A DNA stretch of 64,000 nt from SM23-28-2 sp964512285 (GTDB taxonomy: Bacteria > Chloroflexota > Dehalococcoidia > SM23-28-2). Both the position numbers and the translations under genes were made by a program. Positions 9,063 through 16,546 of this stretch are shown piece after piece; position 1 is the stretch's first letter, and every line of letters starts with the position of its first letter. The stretch lies in assembly GCA_964512285.1 (NCBI GenBank), contig CAZEJO010000005.1, positions 1 to 64,000 of the forward strand. Direction: 5' to 3'. The notes below the pieces were generated by a model, which saw nothing but the letters and a program-made list of their open reading frames with translations, made no database searches and was not told the DNA's origin.

Positions 9063-10399
9063 CACACCGCCCTCGGCAGAGCCTCCACCTGGCGACGAAC
9101 CCACAGGTGGCTGTAGATGGCCAGCACCAGCACCGCCGCCGTGACCAGGCTGATGACGATCCTGGCGCTCACCAGCTCCGCTAGGCCACCCACGATGAAC
9201 AGGGGAATGATGGAGGCCAGGCTGCCCAAGACCATTTGCATAGCGAAAATGCGCCCCAGCATGTCGGCGGGCGCCCGTTCATGGAGCACAGCCCGCGCCG
9301 CCACGCTCACCAGCGAGAAGGCGAAGCCCAGGGGTATCGACAGGCCCATGGCCACGGTTGCGTCCAGAGAGAGCCCCGTCCACTCTATGGCGTCGGTGAA
9401 GGTAGCGGCCTGGTCCCTCATCAGGCCGGTGAACTCCTCGACAAACCCCATGCTTGCCAGGCAGACCAGGAAGAGAAGGAAACCCATCGTCACTACCTGA
9501 GCGTTGCCAATTCGCTGACCAAGCCAGGGCGCCAGCCGCAGCCCGGCCAGGAGTCCGATGGCAGCAGGAGCGAAGACGAAAGCCGCGTTGTCCACCCGCG
9601 TATCCAGCACCTCGCTTAGGTAGTGAGGCAGGAGAGTGACCAGCACTAGGATGGCCGTAGTAGCCAAGGTGAGCTGGACCACGGCGGACCAGACCTTGCT
9701 ATCGTAGATGATGGTCCGCCAGGCCTTCCTGAACTCCTCGGTCAAGCCGCCACCGAGCACCACCGGTCGCTCTCGACGCTCTGCCCCTGCCTCCAAGCCC
9801 GATAGAGAGGTGACAACAAACGCGGCGGCGGCAAAGAGCAGGGCCGTCACGATGAACAGAGGCTTCGCGCCGACCGTCTTCATGAACAGAGGCGCCAGAG
9901 CCAGCATGCCCACGCCCTGAGCCAGTATCGATGTCAGGCCCAAGAGGGCGTTGGCAGAGGCCAGCCGATCGTAGGGGACTATGGCCGGGACGGACGCCGA
10001 CTCGGCAGGAGAGTTGAACTGGGCCACCGTGGAGAAGCCGAGGACTATGACATACAGCCGCCAAAGGCTATCGCCCCAGAGGAAGAAGGCCACACAGGCG
10101 ACCGCCCGCAGGCCCTGGCTGAGGAACATCACCAGCCGCTTGGGCGCGCGGTCGGCCACCACCCCTGCGTAGAGCCCGGTCAGGACGCCGGGCAGGAGAA
10201 AGGAAAAGACGAGAAGACCGCTGTGGATGCTGGAGCCGGTGCGCTCCACCACCACGATTAGGAGCCCGAAGTAGATGGCATGCTGGGCTACCGAGGAGAA
10301 GAAACGAGCAAGGCAGAGGGAGAAGAATCGACGGTTCTCTAGGAGAGAGCCCGCCTGCACGAGATCCGAGCGCGGCCGTAGGAGCTGCCCTTCTTGCAT
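9062..10399 (-). CDS. MFS transporter (paralogue 1)
   Basis: 445-aa major facilitator with 11-12 hydrophobic segments (FSLCLARFFSSVAQHAIYFG, ADRAPKRLVMFLSQGLRAVA). It shares DTRVDNAAFVFAPAAIGLLA and HERAPADMLGRIFAMQ with the downstream paralogue, so the pair arose by tandem duplication. It overlaps DUF951 upstream (TAATG) and the second MFS gene downstream (TGATG), showing strict co-translation. Efflux of a small molecule is the family's usual role. No substrate can be read from the sequence. Confidence 0.85.
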   Translation of the reverse strand: MQEGQLLRPRSDLVQAGSLLENRRFFSLCLARFFSSVAQHAIYFGLLIVVVERTGSSIHSGLLVFSFLLPGVLTGLYAGVVADRAPKRLVMFLSQGLRAVACVAFFLWGDSLWRLYVIVLGFSTVAQFNSPAESASVPAIVPYDRLASANALLGLTSILAQGVGMLALAPLFMKTVGAKPLFIVTALLFAAAAFVVTSLSGLEAGAERRERPVVLGGGLTEEFRKAWRTIIYDSKVWSAVVQLTLATTAILVLVTLLPHYLSEVLDTRVDNAAFVFAPAAIGLLAGLRLAPWLGQRIGNAQVVTMGFLLFLVCLASMGFVEEFTGLMRDQAATFTDAIEWTGLSLDATVAMGLSIPLGFAFSLVSVAARAVLHERAPADMLGRIFAMQMVLGSLASIIPLFIVGGLAELVSARIVISLVTAAVLVLAIYSHLWVRRQVEALPRAV

Positions 10400-10635
10400 T
10401 AGTGTCCTTCAGGCGTCGAGGCCGGCAGGCCCTCAGGCGTCTCCTCCTCCCCGCGCGCTACGAAAGCCTTGAACCGTTTGCGAAAGACGCTGCGCTCCAG
10501 AAGCACCCGCCGATTGCACTTCAGACAGCGTATGCCAATGTCGGCTCCCAGGCGTACTACCTCCCACTCGAAGCTGCCACAAGGGTGCATCTTGCGCAGG
10601 CGAACCACATCACCCAGACGTATCTCCAGCACCAA
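10399..10635 (-). CDS. DUF951 protein
   Basis: 78-aa basic cytoplasmic protein of the DUF951 family. It carries the core IRLGDVVRLRKMHPCGSFEW and VVRLGADIGIRCLKCNRRVL, with two Cys in CLKC and one in HPCG. The family is of unknown function, common in Firmicutes and Chloroflexota, and is sometimes linked to translation or mechanosensitive-channel genes. The start is TTG at 10635 or GTG at 10632; a GAGG site lies about 10 nt upstream. It is 11 bp downstream of pyrF and overlaps the MFS gene. Confidence 0.85.
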   Translation of the reverse strand: MVLEIRLGDVVRLRKMHPCGSFEWEVVRLGADIGIRCLKCNRRVLLERSVFRKRFKAFVARGEEETPEGLPASTPEGH

Positions 10636-10646
10636 AGCCGGTCACC

Positions 10647-11489
10647 TCACGTCTGGTCTCGCCGCCCTGGGCGGGATGCCAGAGCGACCTCCCGCTGGCG
10701 GTTGATCTCGTCGCGGAGGGCCTGAGCCGCCCGCCGAGCGGCCTGAGCATAGTCCTTACCCGACGATGCGTACAGGATCTGGCGGGACGAGACTATGATA
10801 AACCCACCGCCATCTTCATCCAAGGCGTTGCGAACGGCTGCCGCCACGTCGGCACCCTGAGCGCCCACGCCCGGCAGGAGGAAGGTCATGTCGGGGCATA
10901 GCTGGCGGATTCGCCCCAACTCCTCGGGGTAGGTGGCTCCTACCACCAGCCCCACGTTACCCCTCGCGTTCCACCTGTCGCGGGCCAGCTCGGCCACAAC
11001 CTCGTACAGGGGACGAGCACCGCCATCAGCCGCTATCAGGCGGTCCTGAAGGTCGGCGCCGCCGGGGTTGGAGGTGCGGCAGAGCACGAACACCCCCTTG
11101 TCGGCCCGCTCCAGGAAGGGCGATAGAGAGTCGCCGCCTAGGTAGGGGTTCACGGTTGCTGCATCGAAGCCGTAGACGTCGAACAGGGCGCGGGCGTATG
11201 CCTGAGCGGTCGAGCCGATGTCGCCCCGCTTGGCATCACCGATGACGGGGATGCCTTCGGGAATAGCCTCGACAGTCTGGTGCAGCACCTCCATCCCCTG
11301 GGGACCCAGAGCCTCGTAGAAGGCCAGGTTGGGCTTGTAGACGCAGACCAGGTCAGCGGTGGCCTCGACAATAGCGCGGTTGAAAGCGGCTACGTCCTTC
11401 TCGGGAAGGCGAGCGGGATCGGGGTCAAGGCCAACGCAGAGGAAGCTGTCGTTGCGCTGAATAGCCTCTCGTAGCTTGGCAAAAAACAT
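10647..11489 (-). CDS. pyrF: Orotidine-5'-phosphate decarboxylase
   Basis: Decarboxylates OMP to UMP, the last step of pyrimidine synthesis (280 aa). The catalytic loop DAKRGDIGSTA is intact (Lys and both Asp). FLCVGLDPDPARLP, TVNPYLGGDSLSPF and LPGVGAQGADV match the longer type-2 PyrF group. It heads a five-gene minus-strand run and is divergent from comB, with a promoter-like sequence at 11547-11573. The C-terminus (RPGRRDQT) is short and unconserved. Confidence 0.96.
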   Translation of the reverse strand: MFFAKLREAIQRNDSFLCVGLDPDPARLPEKDVAAFNRAIVEATADLVCVYKPNLAFYEALGPQGMEVLHQTVEAIPEGIPVIGDAKRGDIGSTAQAYARALFDVYGFDAATVNPYLGGDSLSPFLERADKGVFVLCRTSNPGGADLQDRLIAADGGARPLYEVVAELARDRWNARGNVGLVVGATYPEELGRIRQLCPDMTFLLPGVGAQGADVAAAVRNALDEDGGGFIIVSSRQILYASSGKDYAQAARRAAQALRDEINRQREVALASRPGRRDQT

Positions 11490-11546
11490 GGCTCAACCTT
11501 TCAAGACAGGAGACGGTCCGGTTGGCGTCCCCCCTTTCCGCCGCAT

Positions 11547-11573
11547 ATTATAAGTGGCGACGGGCAGCGTCAA
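11547..11573 (-). promoter_or_regulatory. Putative promoter of the pyrF operon
   Basis: The minus strand reads TTGACG (11573-11568), a 15-nt spacer, then TATAAT (11552-11547). The spacer is shorter than ideal. The start codon is about 58 nt downstream of the -10. Confidence 0.5.
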
Positions 11574-11590
11574 GGCGAAAGGAGCCCATA

Positions 11591-12361
11591 GTGAGGCTGG
11601 ATGTAGTCCTCGTTCCGACCCTTCTGGCCGATTTCTCCGACCGGGTCTGCATTGTGGTGGACGTCCTGCGGGCCTCCTCCACCATCGCCACCATGCTGGA
11701 GCGAGGAGCCGAGGAGGTGCTGCTGGCCCCTACCATCGAGGAGGCACGCCGGCTGCATCAGGAGCTGCCGCACCACCTGCTGTGCGGCGAGGAGGGCGGC
11801 CTGCCGCCGCCAGGGTTCGACTACGGCAACTCGCCCTCTGAGTTCAATGCCATCGATCTCAAGGGCCAGAGGGTCATCCTCTGCACCAGCAACGGCACCA
11901 GGGCCATCCTGTCAGCCGCGGACGCGCCGGTGGTGCTGGTCGGCTGTCTGCTAAACGCTACCGCCGTAGCCTCGGCGGCCTGGAGGGAGACGACAGCACG
12001 GGGGCTGGATATCGCCATCATCTGCGCCGGCGAGGAGGGCGGCAGCGCATTCGCTGAGGAAGATGCCCTGGGCGCTGGGGCCATTGTGGCCGCTATCATC
12101 GACCCAAGCCGACGCTGGCCGACTGCCCTGCAGCTAACGGAGGAGACAGAGGCCGCGCTGGAGCACTATCGCGCGCAGCGGGGGCGGGAAGAGACGGCGC
12201 TACAGGAGACAGCCCACGGCCGCGACCTACGCGCTCTAGGCTTCGACCAGGACCTGGCCTTGTGCGCCCGGCAGGACAGATCGACGGCGGTGCCCCGCCT
12301 GCAGCGAGGCGAGGATGACCGGCTGGTGCTGCGGGCCTATTCTTCAGGCTCCTCGGGGTAG
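11591..12361 (+). CDS. comB: 2-phosphosulfolactate phosphatase family protein
   Basis: 256-aa ComB-family protein. In methanogens ComB dephosphorylates 2-phosphosulfolactate during coenzyme M synthesis; bacterial copies are common and their substrate is less certain. Signatures are VCIVVDVLRASSTIATML, LLCGEEGGLPPPGFDYGNSP, TSNGTRAI and AIICAGEEGG. The GTG at 11591 is chosen because GGAG lies 6 nt upstream and the product then starts VRLDVVLVP; the upstream extension is not conserved in character. No other CoM genes are nearby. The last 25 bp overlap a convergent membrane-protein gene. Confidence 0.85.
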   Translation: MRLDVVLVPTLLADFSDRVCIVVDVLRASSTIATMLERGAEEVLLAPTIEEARRLHQELPHHLLCGEEGGLPPPGFDYGNSPSEFNAIDLKGQRVILCTSNGTRAILSAADAPVVLVGCLLNATAVASAAWRETTARGLDIAIICAGEEGGSAFAEEDALGAGAIVAAIIDPSRRWPTALQLTEETEAALEHYRAQRGREETALQETAHGRDLRALGFDQDLALCARQDRSTAVPRLQRGEDDRLVLRAYSSGSSG

Positions 12362-12738
12362 CAGGCGATGGCACCAATGGCCATGGCGGCCCAGAAGGGG
12401 ATCTCCGCCGTCTCGGTCCAGGGCTGCTTCCCCTCTATCGCCCCGCGGACGTGCACGCCCGCCAGCAAGGCGGCGGCCGCCGCAGCCATCCTGAAGACGA
12501 TGCGATGCCGCCACGGGTCGCGGGCGGCCCAGAGGGCGCCGAGGCTCATGGCCACGGCCACCGCCCCCAGCGAGCGCCCCAAGTAGACCGTCAGGTCCGT
12601 GTCCTCCGGCACCTGCCAGCGAAGCCTCTTGGCCCACTTAAGGGGGGACAGCAGGAGAGGCACAGCGAAAGCGCCCAGGCTCACCCCACTGGCCGCCAAC
12701 AGGAAGAGCGTCGACCGAGCGTTGCCAGTTCGTTTCAT
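12337..12738 (-). CDS. Small membrane protein, unknown function
   Basis: 133-aa protein with about four hydrophobic segments: residues 9-28 (LFLLAASGVSLGAFAVPLLL), about 48-65, about 75-92 and 112-125. I do not recognise a family. The ATG at 12738 is preceded by GGAGG 10 nt upstream, and a GTG one codon earlier is an equal alternative. The long upstream extension is antisense to cinA and rejected. It is convergent with comB, whose end it overlaps by 25 bp, and divergent from cinA. Confidence 0.7.
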   Translation of the reverse strand: MKRTGNARSTLFLLAASGVSLGAFAVPLLLSPLKWAKRLRWQVPEDTDLTVYLGRSLGAVAVAMSLGALWAARDPWRHRIVFRMAAAAAALLAGVHVRGAIEGKQPWTETAEIPFWAAMAIGAIACYPEEPEE

Positions 12739-12780
12739 CACTGTATGACCTCCGCTCCATGCTATCATGCGCCCGTCGCC

Positions 12781-12810
12781 TTGACGAGGCGATCGAGCGT
12801 GGCCTATCCT
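12781..12810 (+). promoter_or_regulatory. Putative promoter of cinA
   Basis: TTGACG (12781-12786), an 18-nt spacer and TATCCT (12805-12810) lie just before the cinA ATG at 12823, leaving a very short leader. Confidence 0.45.
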
Positions 12811-12822
12811 GACGCTGCTTCC

Positions 12823-14055
12823 ATGAGAGCCGAGATTATCTCCATTGGCACCGAGATCCTGCTGGGCGAGGTCCTGGACACCAACGCCCACTACATCGCC
12901 TCGCGCCTGCCTGCCCTGGGCATCGACCTCCACTGGATGACCCAGGTGGGCGACAACCTGGATCGCCTCAGCGAGGCCCTCCGCCGCGCCTGGGAGCGCT
13001 CCGACCTCATCCTCACCACCGGCGGGCTCGGCCCGACCGAGGACGACCTGACCCGCGAGGCCATCGCTGCCGTCCTGGACGAGCCCCTGTCGGTGGACGA
13101 CGAGATGGAGGCCCAGCTTCGCACGTTCTTCGCCAGCCGCGGCATTGTCATGCCCGAGCGCAACGTCAAGCAGGCCACCCTCATCCCCTCGGCTCAACTC
13201 ATCGCCAACCCACGCGGCACTGCGCCCGGCTGGTGGGTGGAGCGCGACGGGCGCATCCTCGTGGCCATGCCTGGCCCGCCGGTCGAGATGGAGCGCATGT
13301 GGGAGAAGGAGGTGGCGCCCAGGCTGGCCAAGCTGGCGACGGGCGGCGTCATCGTCTCCCGCACGCTGAAAACGATGGGCATCGGCGAGGGCAGCGTCGA
13401 CGAGATGATCAGCCCCCTGCTGCGCTCGACCAACCCTAGCCTAGCTGTCTACGCCAAGGCCGACGGCGTGCATCTGCGCATCACCGCCAAGGCCGCCAGC
13501 CGCGAGGAGGCCCAGCGTCTCATCGCGCCGATGGAGGAGGAGGCGCGAGGCATCCTGGGCAAGACCATCTGGGGCGCCGACGACGACACGCTGGAGGCAG
13601 CCGTGGGATCGATGCTGCGCGAGCGGGGGCTGAGCGTGGCGACGATGGAGTCGTGCACGGGCGGCCTGCTGGCCAGCACCATCACCGACATCGCCGGCAG
13701 CTCGAGCTACTTCAAGGGCGGCTTCGTGGCCTACACCGCCGAGATGAAGATAGCGCTGGGGGTGGACGAGCAACTCGTCCGCCGGCACGGGGTGGTAAGC
13801 CAGGAGGTGGCCCGCGACATGGCCCGCGCGGCGCGCGAGCGGCTGGGCGCCGACTATGGCATCGGCGTCACGGGGGTGGCCGGCCCCGAGCCGCTGGAGG
13901 ACAAGCCGGTGGGCACTGTGCACATCGCGCTCGACGACCCCGACACGTCGGGGCAGGCGATCAGCTACACCTTCGCCCAGAGCCGCGCGGCCATCAAGCG
14001 GCGGGCGGTGACGACCGCGCTGTTCGTGCTGCGACGGGCTCTGCTGGCGCGGTAG
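12823..14055 (+). CDS. cinA: CinA-family nicotinamide-nucleotide amidohydrolase
   Basis: 410-aa two-domain CinA. Residues 1 to about 170 are the MoaB/MogA-like domain (IISIGTEILLGEVLDTNAHY, TTGGLGPTEDDLTREA, MPGPPVEM), linked in the family to ADP-ribose pyrophosphatase activity. Residues about 255-410 are the PncC amidase domain (ATMESCTGGLLASTITD, YTAEMKIALGV, GVTGVAGP). PncC converts NMN to nicotinate mononucleotide, so the protein likely recycles pyridine nucleotides. It starts at MRAEIISIG; 120 upstream codons are out-of-family and rejected. Full length and intact. Confidence 0.94.
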   Translation: MRAEIISIGTEILLGEVLDTNAHYIASRLPALGIDLHWMTQVGDNLDRLSEALRRAWERSDLILTTGGLGPTEDDLTREAIAAVLDEPLSVDDEMEAQLRTFFASRGIVMPERNVKQATLIPSAQLIANPRGTAPGWWVERDGRILVAMPGPPVEMERMWEKEVAPRLAKLATGGVIVSRTLKTMGIGEGSVDEMISPLLRSTNPSLAVYAKADGVHLRITAKAASREEAQRLIAPMEEEARGILGKTIWGADDDTLEAAVGSMLRERGLSVATMESCTGGLLASTITDIAGSSSYFKGGFVAYTAEMKIALGVDEQLVRRHGVVSQEVARDMARAARERLGADYGIGVTGVAGPEPLEDKPVGTVHIALDDPDTSGQAISYTFAQSRAAIKRRAVTTALFVLRRALLAR

Positions 14056-14130
14056 GCAGGAAGCCGCAGCGGGTGTAAAATAGCCTCTGCGAGCAGACAC
14101 TCTCCGAACTTCACTTCCGCTGGGGGCACC

Positions 14131-15015
14131 ATGAGAGGACTTGTCTTCGCACTCATCGTCCTGCTGGCCGCCGCCTGCGGCGGCGAAGAGGGCGCGCGCA
14201 CGGCCACGCCCAGCGCCACGGCGACGCCCTCACCAGCGCCCACGGCGGCGACTCCAGCGCCAAGCGCAGCGGCGGAGGCTAGCACCGCCGCCTACGTATC
14301 GTTGGGTGATTCCATCCAGTACGGCTGCTGCGGCGACCCCATGCGCTCATCGGGCGAGCTGTTCCGCCAGTACCTGTCCGAGCGCCTGAATCGACCCGTC
14401 GAGTGGCTGACCCTGGCTGACGCCGGCACAGCGCAGTCGTTCATCCACGGCGGCCACGGGTCGGAGCCACAACTCGACCGCGCTGTTGCTCTGCTGGACG
14501 ACCTGAAGCAGCGGGACGAGCCCGTGGCCGCCATCACGATGTGCATCGGCGGGAACGATTTCCTTTTTCTGCAGGACCCGGAGAACGGACAGCCCTGCCA
14601 CGCGGAGGGCTCGCCTGGTTGTCTTCAGGTCTTCGTGGAGACGTTGGAGCGCTACGAGGGCCAACTGGATCTCATCCTGGCGACCCTTAACGAGGCCAAG
14701 GACCCTTATACGCCCCTTCTGCTCCTCAACTACTATGACGCCTGGGACTACGGCGAAATCACGCTCGAGTACATGGCCACGGAGCCGGGGCTGGTCCTCA
14801 TCAACCAGACGATCGCCGAGGCAGCGGACAAATACGAGGGGGTGTTCTTGGTGGACATTTACCCGCTGTTCAAGGGCAAGGCGCGCGAATACATCTCCGA
14901 CGTCGACCCTACGTACGAGGGCCATGCGGTCATCGCCGAAGCTTACCGGGAGGTGTACGAAGGGCTGCCGCCGCAGTTCGTCGAGCCCTTTGAAAGCGCC
15001 GCACCTACTCCGTGA
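14131..15015 (+). CDS. SGNH/GDSL-hydrolase lipoprotein
   Basis: 294-aa exported lipoprotein. A signal peptide with lipobox LLAAAC (Cys16) leads to a low-complexity Thr/Ala/Pro linker (residues about 23-52), then an SGNH esterase domain. Catalytic blocks are visible: SLGDSIQYG (block I Ser), GGND (block III) and DVDPTYEGH (block V Asp/His). It probably hydrolyses an ester in lipid or polysaccharide outside the cell. The last codons and stop lie inside a duplicated norD 3' fragment (15005 onward), so its C-terminus was fixed by that rearrangement. The lipobox region resembles that of the gene at 15249 at DNA level. Confidence 0.85.
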   Translation: MRGLVFALIVLLAAACGGEEGARTATPSATATPSPAPTAATPAPSAAAEASTAAYVSLGDSIQYGCCGDPMRSSGELFRQYLSERLNRPVEWLTLADAGTAQSFIHGGHGSEPQLDRAVALLDDLKQRDEPVAAITMCIGGNDFLFLQDPENGQPCHAEGSPGCLQVFVETLERYEGQLDLILATLNEAKDPYTPLLLLNYYDAWDYGEITLEYMATEPGLVLINQTIAEAADKYEGVFLVDIYPLFKGKAREYISDVDPTYEGHAVIAEAYREVYEGLPPQFVEPFESAAPTP

Positions 15016-15125
15016 GGCGTCTGTACAGCGTGGTGATGCGGGAGGGTAGGGACTCGATGTCGGTCACGACGGCGTAGCCGATGTCGTCGCACATCTGCTT
15101 CAGGTAGTCGCAGCCGCAGCCGTGA
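15005..15125 (-). pseudogene. Duplicated 3' fragment of the norD-like VWA gene
   Basis: Reading minus, the fragment ends with DYLKQMCDDIGYAVVTDIES and LPSRITTLYRRLTE plus stop. The intact gene's end at 16547-16667 encodes the same residues with two substitutions (A to T, A to S). DNA identity over the last 105 nt is about 92%, and most differences are silent third-base changes. No upstream part of the gene is present. The pattern suggests an allele from a relative, not a fresh local copy. Confidence 0.9.
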
Positions 15126-15248
15126 GTCGAAGGCGAAACGCAAGGCAGGAGAAAGCCTAGCGTCAAGCGGGCGCTGACCGAACACCCTAGCCTGGTCTTG
15201 CGGGCGCGTGGCGTCCGCCTGAAAGAGGGTATGCGGAGGTGTGAGAGG

Positions 15249-16529
15249 ATGTGGACATCTAGCTTGAAGCTCGCCGCTGTTACGACTGCGATAGCATTCC
15301 TGTCCTTGGTCATGGGGGCCGCCTGCGGCGGCGGAGAGGCGCTGCGCACGGCCACGCCCGAGGCGCCCCCCAGCGCGACGCCTGCTGCTACCGCGACGCC
15401 ATCAGCCACAGCGACACCCACAGCGGTGGAGTATCCGCCCAAGGTCTCACTGACGGAACGAGGGGTCTATCTGATCCGCCCCGATGGCACCGGCCTGCGC
15501 AACCTGACACCAGGAGAGGACAGCCGCTACAGAACTAGCTGGTCTCCAGACGGGTCTCGCATCGCCGTCGCCGCTAACGGCAGTAAGCGGCGCGTCTCGG
15601 TGATCGATGTCGATGGCGCGGCCGAACTGACGGTGTTCGACGGCAGCGGCTGGGGACGAGAGTGGTGGATCGGGCTGCCGGTGTGGTCGCCTGATGGCCA
15701 GCAGCTTGCCGTGCCGGCCGGACCGTATGAGGACACTGCGGGATGGCATACCTACCTTGTTAACGCTGACGGCAGCGGCGAGCCGATCGACCTGTTCGAG
15801 GGAATCCCCGAGGAGTGGTCGCCGGACGGCAGCACTTTGGCGTTCGTCGAGTACTCAGAGAAGGGCGTCGCGCTCAACACATTCGATCTGGCGACAGGCG
15901 TTGTCACGGTCATCGAGAGGTTGACCAACCTGTTCTACTCCGCCTGGTCGCCTGACGGCCAGCGGCTGGCCTACAGCATGTACCCACAAGATGCGGCCCT
16001 CGAACAAGTCGTGATCGTAGACCGCGACGGCTGGAATCGCAGAGTGATTGCAGAGCACGGCTCCCGCCCCGAATGGTCGCCGGACGGCGAGTATCTCGCC
16101 TTCGTTGACGCCGACGGGGCGGTAAACGTGGTGCAGGTGGCGACCAGCGCCGATCCCGTCCGCCTGGTGCCCGGCGCGGTGGTCAGGTGGTTGCCAGAAG
16201 AGGACGCCGTCCTCGTCCGGCACAAGTCATCGCTGAGGCTGGTCAGCCTTGCGACGCACGAAACCATCGAAGCCAGCAACCTAGCCGGCGATGTTCTGCT
16301 CACCGGGCAGGTATCGTTCTCTCCGGACGGCCAGCGCGTGGCCTTCGCCGGCTGCGAACCCAGCCCGCCAGCCCCCTGCCCCTACCCGGGAGACCTGTTT
16401 GTCGCCAACACCGACGGGACAGGGCTGGAAAAGCTGGTTCGGCCCAGCACTGGCATCCCGTGGGGACCTGAGTGGTCACCCGACGGGCGCTACATCGCCT
16501 TCGTCGACGGCAGGACGCAGATCAGCTGA
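15249..16529 (+). CDS. TolB-like beta-propeller lipoprotein
   Basis: 426-aa exported lipoprotein. A signal peptide ending MGAAC is followed by an Ala/Thr/Pro linker (residues about 35-60) and a WD40-like (PD40/TolB) propeller. The repeat core W/F-SPDG recurs about seven times (SWSPDGSRIAV, VWSPDGQQLAV, EWSPDGSTLAF, AWSPDGQRLAY, EWSPDGEYLAF, SFSPDGQRVAF, EWSPDGRYIAF). Such propellers bind peptides or glycans; the ligand is unknown. The ATG at 15249 is supported by GGAGGT 8 nt upstream. It ends 17 bp before the norD-like stop, tail to tail. Confidence 0.85.
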   Translation: MWTSSLKLAAVTTAIAFLSLVMGAACGGGEALRTATPEAPPSATPAATATPSATATPTAVEYPPKVSLTERGVYLIRPDGTGLRNLTPGEDSRYRTSWSPDGSRIAVAANGSKRRVSVIDVDGAAELTVFDGSGWGREWWIGLPVWSPDGQQLAVPAGPYEDTAGWHTYLVNADGSGEPIDLFEGIPEEWSPDGSTLAFVEYSEKGVALNTFDLATGVVTVIERLTNLFYSAWSPDGQRLAYSMYPQDAALEQVVIVDRDGWNRRVIAEHGSRPEWSPDGEYLAFVDADGAVNVVQVATSADPVRLVPGAVVRWLPEEDAVLVRHKSSLRLVSLATHETIEASNLAGDVLLTGQVSFSPDGQRVAFAGCEPSPPAPCPYPGDLFVANTDGTGLEKLVRPSTGIPWGPEWSPDGRYIAFVDGRTQIS

Positions 16530-16546
16530 CCGTAGAGGCTCGCTGC

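Noticed and set aside
12451..12822. N-terminal extension of cinA
   Set aside because: CinA proteins start at the IISIGTEIL domain; the extension lies over the divergent membrane-protein gene.
12739..13197. Upstream extension of the 12337-12738 membrane protein
   Set aside because: The added region is antisense to cinA, lacks hydrophobic segments and bypasses a good start with a ribosome site at 12738.
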